Below the pieces are notes generated by a model. That model made no database searches and was not told the DNA's origin. It worked only from the letters and a program-made list of their open reading frames with translations. From ZC4RG30 sp039917615 (GTDB lineage: Bacteria > Pseudomonadota > Gammaproteobacteria > Steroidobacterales > Steroidobacteraceae), in the NCBI GenBank assembly GCA_039917615.1, contig JBDSJD010000008.1:9800-73799 (forward strand): a DNA stretch of 64,000 bases, given 5' to 3'. The number at the start of each line of letters is the position of its first letter. Positions within the stretch are counted from its first letter, which is position 1. The position numbers and the translations under genes were made by a program. Shown one piece after another: positions 52,823 to 60,830 of the stretch.

Positions 52823-53911
52823 ATGCACACTAAAAAGCTGTTCTTCTGCGTCCTCGGTTCCACGCTCGTCGGCGCTGCGCTGGCCGCGCAGCCGGCAAGC
52901 GAAATGGACACTCACATCAACGCTGCCAAGACCGCAGCGGGGCTCGACTATCGCGCAACGTTCGTCAACCTCTGTTTCACTGGCGCGAATCCCGGGGCAG
53001 GCCTCGCTCGGGCCGGTGGCACCGGTGCGCCAGGCGCTCCCGGCGCGGCTGGACGCGGCGCGGGGCCAGGGGCGGGGGCGGCCGGCCCCGGGGCGCCTGC
53101 ACGTGGCGCGGGTGGAGGCGGGGCCGCCACGCCTGATCGCGCGAGCTGGTACGCGTCGCCTTACAAGATATTCGACAACTTCTACTGGCTCGGCTCGCGA
53201 CAGTTTTCGTCATGGGCCCTGCGCACGTCGGAAGGCATCATCATCATCGACACGAACTTTGCGTACACCACGGAGCCGGAGATCCTCGACGGTCTGAAGA
53301 CCCTCGGACTCGACCCGAAGCAGATCAAGTACGTGATCATCAGCCATGCGCATGGCGATCACGACCAGGGGGCCGCCGAATTGCAGAAGCGGTTTGGAGC
53401 CAAGGTCGTGATGGGCGCTGCCGATTGGGAGTCGACGCTGGCGCGGCCCGCCACCGCTACCGGAGGCGTTCCGACTCGCGACATTTCCGTCGACTCCGCC
53501 GGCCGCAAACTCACGCTCGGCGATACGACCATCGACATTGTCCTGACGCCAGGACACACGCCCGGCACCTTGTCGTACGTGTTCCCGGTAAAGGACCAGG
53601 GTCGAACCGTGATGGTCGCCTACTCCGGCGGAACACTGACCGGCGCGTTCGGCGCCGATGGTGCGCGATGGGACGAATACATCGAGTCGCAAAAACGAAT
53701 CGGGAAGGCCGCCGCCGATGCCGGTGCCAGCGTGCTCCTGTCGAACCACAGTGAATACGACAATGCCTATACAAAGGCGCGGTTGATTGCGGCGAAACGC
53801 GAAGTTGGCGAGGAGCACCCATTCATCGTCGGCGCCGCAGGCGTGCAGCGGTACTTCACGGTGATGACCGAATGCGCCACGGCGTCGAAGATGCGGGCGG
53901 GAGCGAAGTAG
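52823..53911 (+). CDS. secreted subclass B3-like metallo-beta-lactamase-fold hydrolase
   Basis: The ATG at 52823 (AGGGG before it) opens a signal peptide (MHTKKLFFCVLGSTL, cleaved near LAAQ), giving 362 residues; upstream codons in frame lack signal character. The MBL fold has HAHGDH (H175, H177, D179, H180), H245 in PGHTPGTLSYVF and H309 in LLSNHSEYDN, so a di-zinc site is complete. The arrangement is B3-like. Residues about 60-103 are a Gly/Ala/Pro run with few other residues, between the N-terminal part and the catalytic domain, which other B3 enzymes lack. It may hydrolyse beta-lactams or another substrate; no linked resistance regulator is present. Confidence 0.85.
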   Translation: MHTKKLFFCVLGSTLVGAALAAQPASEMDTHINAAKTAAGLDYRATFVNLCFTGANPGAGLARAGGTGAPGAPGAAGRGAGPGAGAAGPGAPARGAGGGGAATPDRASWYASPYKIFDNFYWLGSRQFSSWALRTSEGIIIIDTNFAYTTEPEILDGLKTLGLDPKQIKYVIISHAHGDHDQGAAELQKRFGAKVVMGAADWESTLARPATATGGVPTRDISVDSAGRKLTLGDTTIDIVLTPGHTPGTLSYVFPVKDQGRTVMVAYSGGTLTGAFGADGARWDEYIESQKRIGKAAADAGASVLLSNHSEYDNAYTKARLIAAKREVGEEHPFIVGAAGVQRYFTVMTECATASKMRAGAK

Positions 53912-54008
53912 CCAGCCCCCGCGCTCGCGGGCCGCCAACAAACCTGTAACGGTCCAATAGCTAGACCATAATGCCCGTAAACTGCCGCTCTCGGACCGTG
54001 GAGGACTC

Positions 54009-54749
54009 ATGCGACTGCAGGGCAAACGCGCACTGGTGACCGCGGCGGGAGCCGGCATCGGGCAGGCCGTGGCGGAGGCATTCGTGCGCGAGGGGGCGGA
54101 AGTGATCGCGGCCGATCGCGATGCCGCGGCGCTGGCCGGGCTCGCCGGGATGCAGACGGTGCGGCTGGACGTCACCGATGCCGACGTGGTGCGCGCGCTT
54201 CCGGCGCAGATCGGCCCCATCGACGTGCTGTTCAACGGCGCCGGCTACGTTCACGACGGCACCATCCTCGATTGCGATGAGCAGGCGTGGCGTTTTTCCT
54301 TCGATCTCAACGTCACCGCGATGTACCGCCTGATCCGCGGCTTCCTGCCGGACATGCTCGAACGCGGCGGCGGCTCAATCATCAACACGTCGTCCGTCGC
54401 GTCCAGCATCAAGGGCGTGCCGAACCGCTTCGTGTACGGCGCAAGCAAGGCGGCAGTGATAGGCATGACCAAGGCGATTGCGGCGGACTTCGTCCACCGC
54501 GGCATCCGCTGCAACGCGATCTGCCCCGGCACGGTGGATTCGCCATCGCTTCGCCAACGCGTGACCACGATGGCGGCGACGCGCGGCATCGCCTTCGACG
54601 AGGTGTATACGAGTTTCGTGGCACGGCAGCCGCTCGGGCGCCTCGGCAAGCCACACGAGATCGCCGCGCTCGCGGTGTATCTCGCCAGCGACGAATCGAC
54701 CTTCACCACCGGCGCCACGCATGTGATCGATGGCGGCTGGATCTGCTGA
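54009..54749 (+). CDS. SDR oxidoreductase, likely 2-keto-3-deoxy-L-fuconate dehydrogenase
   Basis: NAD(P)-dependent short-chain dehydrogenase of 246 residues. It has the cofactor motif TAAGAGIGQ, LFNGAGYVHDG, the catalytic Ser (NTSSVASS) and the Y-x-x-x-K pair in FVYGASKAAVIG. As the first gene of the fucose cluster it corresponds by position to the enzyme that oxidises 2-keto-3-deoxy-L-fuconate to the 2,4-diketo acid in Xanthomonas campestris. The assignment rests on context and on the family. A CATAAT at 53967-53972 may be the promoter -10 for the operon. Confidence 0.8.
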   Translation: MRLQGKRALVTAAGAGIGQAVAEAFVREGAEVIAADRDAAALAGLAGMQTVRLDVTDADVVRALPAQIGPIDVLFNGAGYVHDGTILDCDEQAWRFSFDLNVTAMYRLIRGFLPDMLERGGGSIINTSSVASSIKGVPNRFVYGASKAAVIGMTKAIAADFVHRGIRCNAICPGTVDSPSLRQRVTTMAATRGIAFDEVYTSFVARQPLGRLGKPHEIAALAVYLASDESTFTTGATHVIDGGWIC

Positions 54750-54768
54750 CAGATAAGCAGGGACAGGG

Positions 54769-54852
54769 ATGAAACTGCTGCGCTACGGCCCGAAGGGCCG
54801 GGAAAAACCTGAAATGCTCGACGAGGCACAACGAACGGTGGACGCCGCGTGA
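54769..54852 (+). pseudogene. remnant of a fumarylacetoacetate-hydrolase-family gene (2,4-diketo-3-deoxy-L-fuconate hydrolase)
   Basis: An ATG with AGGGACAGGG in front opens a 27-residue frame, MKLLRYGPKGREKPEML and onward, which is the typical start of fumarylacetoacetate-hydrolase enzymes that sit at this point in fucose operons. Full-length members have about 280 residues. The frame ends QRTVDAA, which could be the true C-terminus after an in-frame deletion, and its TGA overlaps the GTG of the dehydratase, so coupling to the next gene is kept. The catalytic core is entirely absent. Confidence 0.7.
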
Positions 54853-56126
54853 GCCGCATCACCGGGATGCGCGTGCTCGACGTGCGTTTTCCCACGTCGC
54901 AATCTCTGGACGGTTCGGATGCGATGAATCCGGATCCGGACTATTCCGCCGCGTACGTGATCCTCGACACCGACAAGCCGGGCCTCGAGGGTCATGGCCT
55001 GACCTTCACCATCGGTCGCGGCAACGAGATCTGCTGCGCGGCGATCGAGGCGATGCGGCATCTGGTCGTCGGCCTCGAACTCGACTGGATCAGCGAAGAC
55101 ATGGGCCGCTTCTGGCGGCATGTCACCAACGACAGCCAGTTGCGCTGGATCGGGCCCGACAAGGGCGCGATCCACCTCGCCACCGGCGCCGTGGTTAATG
55201 CGGTATGGGACCTGTGGGCAAAGGCGAAAGGCAAGCCGCTGTGGCGGCTGGTGTCGGACATGACGCCGGAAGCACTACTGCGCTGCATCGACTTCCGCTA
55301 TCTCACCGACACGCTGAAACCGGAGGAAGCGCTGCAATTGTTGCGCGCGCAACAGGCCGGAAAAGCGCATCGCGTCGCCACGCTCGAACGCGAAGGCTAT
55401 CCCTGCTACACCACCTCGGCCGGCTGGCTCGGCTACGACGACGACAAATTGCGGCGGTTGTGCAAGGAAGCAGTCGACGCCGGCTTCAACCACGTCAAGC
55501 TCAAGGTCGGCCGCGACCGCGCCGACGACATCCGCCGGCTGCGCATCGCACGCGAGGTGCTGGGACCGGATCGCAAGCTGATGATCGATGCCAACCAGAT
55601 CTGGGAAGTCGATGAGGCGATCGACTGGCTGCGCGAGCTGGCGTTCGCCCAGCCGTGGTTCATCGAGGAGCCAACCAGCCCCGACGACGTCGAAGGCCAT
55701 CGCAAAATCCGTGAAGCGATCGCGCCGGTGCAGGTCGCTACGGGGGAGATGTGCCAGAACCGGGTTCTGTGGAAGCAGTTCATCGCCCGCGGCGCGGTCG
55801 ATGTGGTGCAGATCGATGCCTGCCGTCTCGGGGGCGTCAATGAGATCCTTGCAGTGCTGATGCTGGCGGCAAAGTACGGCCTGCCGGTGTGCCCGCATGC
55901 CGGCGGCGTCGGTTTGTGCGAATACGTGCAGCACCTGGCGATGATCGACTACGTCTGCATCGCTGGTACCCGCGACGGCCGCGTCGTCGAGTACGTCGAC
56001 CACCTGCATGAGCACTTCGTCGACCCCTGCGTGGTGCGCGGCGCGGCGTACATGCCGCCGACCAAGCCCGGGTTCTCGATCGAAATGAAGCCGGAATCGT
56101 TGCGGCAATATCGCTTCGGCGCCTGA
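54849..56126 (+). CDS. fucD: L-fuconate dehydratase
   Basis: Enolase-superfamily (mandelate racemase subgroup) enzyme that dehydrates L-fuconate to 2-keto-3-deoxy-L-fuconate. It has K217-x-K219 (VKLKVGRD), metal ligands D247 (MIDANQIW), E273 (FIEEP) and E300 (TGEMCQNR), and H350 in CPHAGGVG, one residue offset from the Xanthomonas enzyme's known residues. It is 425 residues and starts GTG, overlapping the hydrolase remnant by 4 bp. The ENOSF1/FucD-type N-terminus (VRFPTSQSLDGSDAMNPDPD) distinguishes it from rhamnonate dehydratases. Confidence 0.93.
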   Translation: MSRITGMRVLDVRFPTSQSLDGSDAMNPDPDYSAAYVILDTDKPGLEGHGLTFTIGRGNEICCAAIEAMRHLVVGLELDWISEDMGRFWRHVTNDSQLRWIGPDKGAIHLATGAVVNAVWDLWAKAKGKPLWRLVSDMTPEALLRCIDFRYLTDTLKPEEALQLLRAQQAGKAHRVATLEREGYPCYTTSAGWLGYDDDKLRRLCKEAVDAGFNHVKLKVGRDRADDIRRLRIAREVLGPDRKLMIDANQIWEVDEAIDWLRELAFAQPWFIEEPTSPDDVEGHRKIREAIAPVQVATGEMCQNRVLWKQFIARGAVDVVQIDACRLGGVNEILAVLMLAAKYGLPVCPHAGGVGLCEYVQHLAMIDYVCIAGTRDGRVVEYVDHLHEHFVDPCVVRGAAYMPPTKPGFSIEMKPESLRQYRFGA

Positions 56127-56135
56127 TTCATCGGC

Positions 56136-56996
56136 ATGATCCGCATCGACGCCCATCAGCACTTCTGGCGTTATCGCGCCGCCGAATATCCGTGGATGGC
56201 CGAGGGCATGGAAGTGCTGCAACACGACCACTTGCCGCAGCACTTGCGGCCGCTGCTGGACGCGCACCGCATCGTCGGTTGCATCGCGGTGCAGGCGCGC
56301 GCCATCGAGACGGAAACCGATTTCCTGCTCAACCTCGCCCGCGAGCACGACTGGATCATGGCCGTGATCGGCTGGGTCGATCTGCGCGCGGATGACCTGC
56401 AGCGGCGCCTCGCGCGCTGGGACGAATGGGACAAGCTTGCCGGGTTCCGCCAACTGCTGCAGGACGAAGCCGATGTGCCCGCGGTTCTCGCCGACGGCGC
56501 GTTCAACCGCGGCGTCGCTACGCTGCAGACGCAGCAGCAGGTTTACGAAGTGCTGGTGCGCGCAGCGCAACTCGCCGCCGTGCCGGCGTTCTGTGCGCGC
56601 CATGATCGGCACTGGCTGGTGCTCGATCATCTGGGCAAACCGGCGATCGGTGGTGATGGCGAGGCGCAGTGGCGCGAATACCTGCGCCAGCTCGCGGCGC
56701 TACCGCATGTGCTGTGCAAGGTGTCCGGATTGGTGACCGAGGTCGGCGCGCCTGCGGTGGATGCCGCTGTGCTGCAGCGCTACCTGGACATCGCACTGGA
56801 CTTGTTCGGGGCACGGCGGCTGATGTTCGGCTCCGACTGGCCGGTGTGCCTGCTTAAGGCGGAGTATGCGCAGGTGTTCGACATCGTCGAGCGCTGGGCC
56901 GCGCGCCTGAGCAGCGCTGAACAGGCGAATCTGTGGAGTGGCACCGCGGCGCGCTGCTATGGTCTGCGCATGCAACAAACGAACGGGACTGCGTGA
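56136..56996 (+). CDS. L-fucono-1,5-lactonase (amidohydrolase family)
   Basis: Opens L-fuconolactone to L-fuconate. It is an amidohydrolase-2 family TIM barrel of 286 residues: metal ligands in RIDAHQHFW (H7, H9), LVLDHLGKP with the His of the active site, and MFGSDWPVC with the Asp. It lies 9 bp after fucD and shares one base with the next SDR gene, so it is in the fucose operon. Position and family resemblance support the lactonase role; lactone specificity is inferred. Confidence 0.88.
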   Translation: MIRIDAHQHFWRYRAAEYPWMAEGMEVLQHDHLPQHLRPLLDAHRIVGCIAVQARAIETETDFLLNLAREHDWIMAVIGWVDLRADDLQRRLARWDEWDKLAGFRQLLQDEADVPAVLADGAFNRGVATLQTQQQVYEVLVRAAQLAAVPAFCARHDRHWLVLDHLGKPAIGGDGEAQWREYLRQLAALPHVLCKVSGLVTEVGAPAVDAAVLQRYLDIALDLFGARRLMFGSDWPVCLLKAEYAQVFDIVERWAARLSSAEQANLWSGTAARCYGLRMQQTNGTA

Positions 56997-57772
56997 TGGA
57001 CTTGCAACTGCGCGACAAGGTGGTGATCGTCACCGGCGGTGGCGCCGGCATCGGCGGCGCGATCACGCTGGGGCTGGCGCAGGAAGGCGCGATCCCGGTG
57101 GTGCTCGGGCGCAGCATGTTGTCGCCGGAATTCGAGCGCGAGTTGTTGGCGTTGCAGCCACGCGCGCGCTTCTTCTGCCTCGACCTGGTCGACGAAGCCG
57201 CGTGCAAGAGCGCTATCGATGCCACAGTTAGCCAGTTCGGCGCGCTGCATGGCCTGGTCAACAATGCCGGCGTCAACGACAACGTCGGCCTCGACGCCGG
57301 CCGCGACGCGTTCGTCGCATCGCTTGACAAAAACCTGATCCACTATTACGTGATGGCGCATCACTGCGTGCCGCAGTTGAAGGCCAGCGGCGGTGCCATC
57401 GTCAACATCTCATCCAAGACCGCACTCACCGGCCAGGGCGGCACCAGCGGCTACTGCGCAGCGAAAGGTGCGCAGTTATCGCTGACCCGCGAATGGGCGG
57501 CGTCTCTCGCGAGCGACGGCGTGCGCGTGAACGCGGTGATCCCGGCCGAGGTAATGACGCCGCTGTACCGGTCATGGTTATCGAGTTTCGATGATCCGGA
57601 TGCGAAGCTTGCGACGATCACGCAGAAGATTCCGCTTGGCAGGCGCATGACCCGCGCGGATGAGATTGCGGATATGACGATATTCCTGCTGTCAGAACGC
57701 GCGTCGCATATCACCGGGCAATGGTTGTTTGTCGATGGTGGTTATACGCATCTGGATCGTGCGTTGACTTGA
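56996..57772 (+). CDS. SDR oxidoreductase, likely L-fucose dehydrogenase
   Basis: NAD(P)-dependent SDR of 258 residues beginning MDLQLRDKVVIVTGGGAGIGG, with NNAGVNDNVG, the catalytic Ser (NISSKTALTG) and Y-x-x-x-K in GYCAAKGAQLS. By operon order it oxidises L-fucose to L-fucono-lactone, the first pathway step. It starts on the base shared with the lactonase stop (TGATG). The two SDRs in this operon are clearly different sequences, so they are unlikely to duplicate one function. Confidence 0.83.
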   Translation: MDLQLRDKVVIVTGGGAGIGGAITLGLAQEGAIPVVLGRSMLSPEFERELLALQPRARFFCLDLVDEAACKSAIDATVSQFGALHGLVNNAGVNDNVGLDAGRDAFVASLDKNLIHYYVMAHHCVPQLKASGGAIVNISSKTALTGQGGTSGYCAAKGAQLSLTREWAASLASDGVRVNAVIPAEVMTPLYRSWLSSFDDPDAKLATITQKIPLGRRMTRADEIADMTIFLLSERASHITGQWLFVDGGYTHLDRALT

Positions 57773-57823
57773 ACATGTGCGTCGGAGCACAGTGGCGATG
57801 CAAAAACCACGAGGCAGATCCGC

Positions 57824-59050
57824 ATGGCCCTGAACGCACCCAGCCCCGCCTCCGCAACCGCGGACGCACCAGTAAGCGGTCAGACGCGCCTCGCCTTCAT
57901 CCTGGTCACCAGCCTGTTCTTCATGTGGGGCCTGTCATATGGCCTGCTCGACGTGCTCAACAAGCATTTCCAGGAAACACTCAACATCACCCGTGCGCGC
58001 TCCGGGCTGCTGCAATTCGCGTACTTCGGCGCCTATTTCCTGATGGCTTTGCCAGCGGCGATGCTGATGAATCGCAAGGGCTACAAGACCGGGATCCTGC
58101 TGGGGCTGTTCCTGTTCGCGGCGGGCGCGCTGCTGTTCATCCTGGCGACCGCCGCGGGCAAGTTCGAGTTCTTCCTGTTCGCGCTGTTCGTGATCGCCTG
58201 CGGCTTGGCATGCCTGGAAACTGCCGCCAATCCCTACGTCACCTTCCTCGGTGCGCCGCAAAAGTCGGCACAGCGGCTCAACTTGTCGCAGTCGTTCAAC
58301 GGCCTGGGCGCATTCTTCGGCCCGCTCATCGGCGGCGCGGTGTTCTTCGCCGGCGACGATCGCCGCGGCAGCGTGCAGGCGACCTATGTCGCGATCGCAG
58401 CAGTGGTGGCGCTGATCGCGGTGCTGATTGCCCGCACGCCGATGCCGGACATCCGCGAGGAAACAGTGTCATTGCAGGGCGGCAGCGACAAACCCCTGCG
58501 CGCGCAGCGGCACCTGCACTTTGCAGTAGTCGCGCAGTTTTTTTATGTCGCCGCACAGGTCGGCATCGGCGCGTTCTTCATCAACTACGTCACCGAGCAC
58601 GCGCCCGGCATCAGCTCAAGCAACGCCGCCTACCTGCTGTCGGTCGGCATGCTGTGCTTTCTCGGCGGGCGCTTTCTCGGCACCGCGTTGATGAGCCGGA
58701 TCGCGCCCGCGGCGATGCTGTTCGCGTATGCGGCGATCAACGTCGTGCTGTCGCTGCTGGTGGTGGCCGGCTTCGGCATGGTGTCGGTCGTGGCCCTGAT
58801 CGCGACATTCTTCTTCATGTCGATCCAGTTCCCGACCATCTTCGCGCTCGGGGTCAAGCATCTCGGGGTGCACACCAAGCGCGGCGCCTCGTTCATCATC
58901 ATGGCGATCGTCGGCGGCGCGATCGTGCCACCGCTGATGGGGCTGCTCGCCGACCGCACCAGCACCGCTGTGTCTTACCTGATCCCGGCGCTGTGCTTCG
59001 CCGTCGTGGCCTGGTATGGCCGCTACAGCTACCAGATCGACGAACGCTGA
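57824..59050 (+). CDS. fucP: L-fucose:H+ symporter FucP (FHS family MFS)
   Basis: Inner-membrane sugar/proton symporter of 408 residues with about 12 hydrophobic segments. It carries D43 (GLLDVLNKHF) and E132 in GLACLETAANPYV, equivalent to the proton/substrate residues D46 and E135 of E. coli FucP; SGLLQFAYFGAYFLMALPAA and TIFALGVKHLG are also FHS-typical. The match with the preceding enzymes makes fucose the likely cargo, though FHS members also carry glucose/galactose. It starts 51 bp after the fucose dehydrogenase and closes the operon. Confidence 0.9.
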   Translation: MALNAPSPASATADAPVSGQTRLAFILVTSLFFMWGLSYGLLDVLNKHFQETLNITRARSGLLQFAYFGAYFLMALPAAMLMNRKGYKTGILLGLFLFAAGALLFILATAAGKFEFFLFALFVIACGLACLETAANPYVTFLGAPQKSAQRLNLSQSFNGLGAFFGPLIGGAVFFAGDDRRGSVQATYVAIAAVVALIAVLIARTPMPDIREETVSLQGGSDKPLRAQRHLHFAVVAQFFYVAAQVGIGAFFINYVTEHAPGISSSNAAYLLSVGMLCFLGGRFLGTALMSRIAPAAMLFAYAAINVVLSLLVVAGFGMVSVVALIATFFFMSIQFPTIFALGVKHLGVHTKRGASFIIMAIVGGAIVPPLMGLLADRTSTAVSYLIPALCFAVVAWYGRYSYQIDER

Positions 59051-59173
59051 GGCTCACTCAGGGCGCATAGGCAGAATCCTACAGTGATTGGTGCGCGGCC
59101 AGGCGTAGACATCGCACTGCTCAGCGGCAATATTCTTCTACAGTATTTTGTGGATGCAGAAGCGAGGTGTGCC

Positions 59174-59527
59174 ATGAGCAAGTCACAAGCCGTTGATCTC
59201 GATGCATTGCTCGACCAGTCGGGTGGCGAGCTACTCCGCGGACGTGATATTCGGGCGCTGGGGCCCAGTGATAGTTCAGACACGGGCTCCGACATGATGG
59301 GGCTCGGCGGGCTGGACAGCACAACCGACCGAAACGGCACCGGCGAACGCGCCACGGTAGAGAACGATGCAGATGTGGATTCCGAGAGGGATATTTCAGT
59401 CGATGGCATCGTCGACGCCGAAGCCGCTGGCCTTGGCGGCGGGCTCGACCAGGCGGAAGAAGCGCGCCTCGGCATCACTGATGAAGATATCGCTGAGGCA
59501 TTGAAACACCACAAGAAGCCTTTGTGA
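59174..59527 (+). CDS. uncharacterised acidic protein with ALGPSDSSDTGSD motif
   Basis: A 117-residue hydrophilic, Asp/Ser/Gly-rich protein without signal or membrane segment. The start was set at MSKSQAVDLDALL, with GAGG 8 bases before; the frame is open 30 codons further upstream. A central stretch ALGPSDSSDTGSD followed by TDRNGTGERATVE is one I recognise as recurring in small proteobacterial proteins of unknown role, usually with the same SDSSD and GTGERA order. The next gene starts 3 bp later. Function unknown. Confidence 0.65.
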   Translation: MSKSQAVDLDALLDQSGGELLRGRDIRALGPSDSSDTGSDMMGLGGLDSTTDRNGTGERATVENDADVDSERDISVDGIVDAEAAGLGGGLDQAEEARLGITDEDIAEALKHHKKPL

Positions 59528-59530
59528 CCC

Positions 59531-59746
59531 GTGTCCTATACGCCAAGAGAACAACTAGAAGTCGCACAAAAGTTGGTTACCGGCGCCGAGGATCTCCTGT
59601 GCAGTCAAAGGGCAATTGTCGACGGACTCAAGGCTGTCAATCGGCCAACTGACTCCGCGGACAAACTCTTGCGCGAATTCGAAGACCGGCTTCAGCGCGC
59701 CCTGGAACAGCGGCATGTAGCCGCTGCGTTAGTAGGCAAGGACTAA
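59531..59746 (+). CDS. uncharacterised small coiled-coil protein
   Basis: A 71-residue hydrophilic protein starting GTG, 3 bp after the preceding small gene, suggesting co-translation. It is strongly helical with a heptad-like pattern (QLEVAQKLVTGAEDLL, then RAIVDGLKAVNRPT, ADKLLREFEDRLQRAL). It resembles short coiled-coil proteins in which an R-x-I-V-x-x-L segment precedes a F-E-D-x-L-x-x segment. No function is known. Confidence 0.55.
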   Translation: MSYTPREQLEVAQKLVTGAEDLLCSQRAIVDGLKAVNRPTDSADKLLREFEDRLQRALEQRHVAAALVGKD

Positions 59747-59838
59747 CTTGCTGCAGCCGGCGGGCGACCCTAGACCGCCGAGGCAGACCGGAGCATTATT
59801 CATACAGTTTCTTATTCCTCAGTAACCCCGATAGCCCC

Positions 59839-60714
59839 ATGAAATCCAGACAAACATTTTCACTCCTTTACGCCGTCGCCGCTCTGAGCGTCGTGCCCTT
59901 CGCAGCCATCGCCCAATCCGCGGCGCAAGGCGCGCCCCCGCCCCGCACAGATGTAATGGCGCCGCGCCCAGCGGCGATGAGCAATCTACTGACGGTTGAG
60001 CAGCAAAAGGCGCTGGATGCAGCAGGACGCGCAACGCCGGCAGGCGGACGATTCAGTCAGTCCGCCCCGCGCTCGGCGGATGACAACCTTGGCTTTGTCT
60101 CCATCTTCGACGGCAAGACGCTGTCTGGCTGGGATGGTGATCCGAAATTCTGGCGGGCAGAGGCCGGCTCGATTGTCGGGGAAAGCGCGCCGGACAATCC
60201 GGTGACACGCAACACCTTTCTGATTTGGCGGGGCGGGACGCTCCAGGATTTCGAACTGAAAACCGATTTTCGGATGAGCGGAACCAACAGTGGCATCCAG
60301 TTCCGCAGCCGTGAGTTACCGCAGGTCGGCAAATGGGTTCTGGGTGGCTATCAGGCCGACATGGACGCCAGCAACACTTATACCGGCGGGATGGCCGAAG
60401 AGCGGGGTCGGCACAACGTCATGGTCCAGCGCGGAGAGATGATCCGGGTCACCGAAGATGACCACTACAAGCTATTGGGCGTAACGGCCGATCCGGACGA
60501 AATCGCGCGAAGCTTCGTGGTGAACGGCTGGAACACCTATCACATCATTGCCAAAGGGAACCTGATGATCCAGATCCTCAACGGCCGGGTTTCCGTAATC
60601 ATGATTGACGAGGCCGAGAAGATCCGGGCGACAGAAGGCGTGCTTGGCCTGCAGATGCATACCGGGGCGCCGTTCAAGATTGAATTCCGAAACCTGCTTT
60701 ACCGGAAGCTCTAG
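59839..60714 (+). CDS. secreted DUF1080 (3-keto-disaccharide hydrolase) domain protein
   Basis: A signal peptide (KSRQTFSLLYAVAAL, cleaved near AIAQ) is followed by an Ala/Pro-rich linker and, from about residue 85 to the end, a DUF1080 beta-sandwich: FVSIFDGKTLSGWDG, FLIWRGGTLQDFELKTDFRM, SGIQFRSRELPQVGKW and GLQMHTGAPFKIEFRNLLYRKL. Some members hydrolyse 3-keto-disaccharides. It is 291 residues, exported to the periplasm or outside. It is convergent with the GH127 gene, fitting a carbohydrate-use locus. Confidence 0.88.
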   Translation: MKSRQTFSLLYAVAALSVVPFAAIAQSAAQGAPPPRTDVMAPRPAAMSNLLTVEQQKALDAAGRATPAGGRFSQSAPRSADDNLGFVSIFDGKTLSGWDGDPKFWRAEAGSIVGESAPDNPVTRNTFLIWRGGTLQDFELKTDFRMSGTNSGIQFRSRELPQVGKWVLGGYQADMDASNTYTGGMAEERGRHNVMVQRGEMIRVTEDDHYKLLGVTADPDEIARSFVVNGWNTYHIIAKGNLMIQILNGRVSVIMIDEAEKIRATEGVLGLQMHTGAPFKIEFRNLLYRKL

Positions 60715-60739
60715 CTACTCGACCACACCCCGATGCAGC

Positions 60740-60756
60740 GCGCGCCCGGGGCGCGC
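60740..60756. terminator. GC-rich hairpin between convergent DUF1080 and GH127 genes
   Basis: GCGCGCCC, one base, GGGCGCGC in the 116-bp gap where two genes converge, so it could serve either strand. There is no U-run, hence weak support. Confidence 0.3.
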
Positions 60757-60830
60757 CTCGCCGCCACTGCACAAAGCCATTCCGAATGCTGCAATTGCCG
60801 CAGATACCCGGTGCACGCAGATTCATGGTT

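Noticed and set aside
53912..54008. GGTC/GACC half-sites (53951-53967) as an operator of the fucose operon
   Set aside because: Only four matching bases per arm and no regulator gene nearby, so too weak to list.
54849..56630. Long minus-strand open frame of about 450 codons over the fucose genes
   Set aside because: Antisense to fucD and the lactonase, whose active-site residues are intact; no homology on the minus strand.
57721..59070. Alternative-frame ORF of 449 codons overlapping fucP
   Set aside because: Arg-rich product without hydrophobic segments; the FucP frame carries conserved transporter residues.
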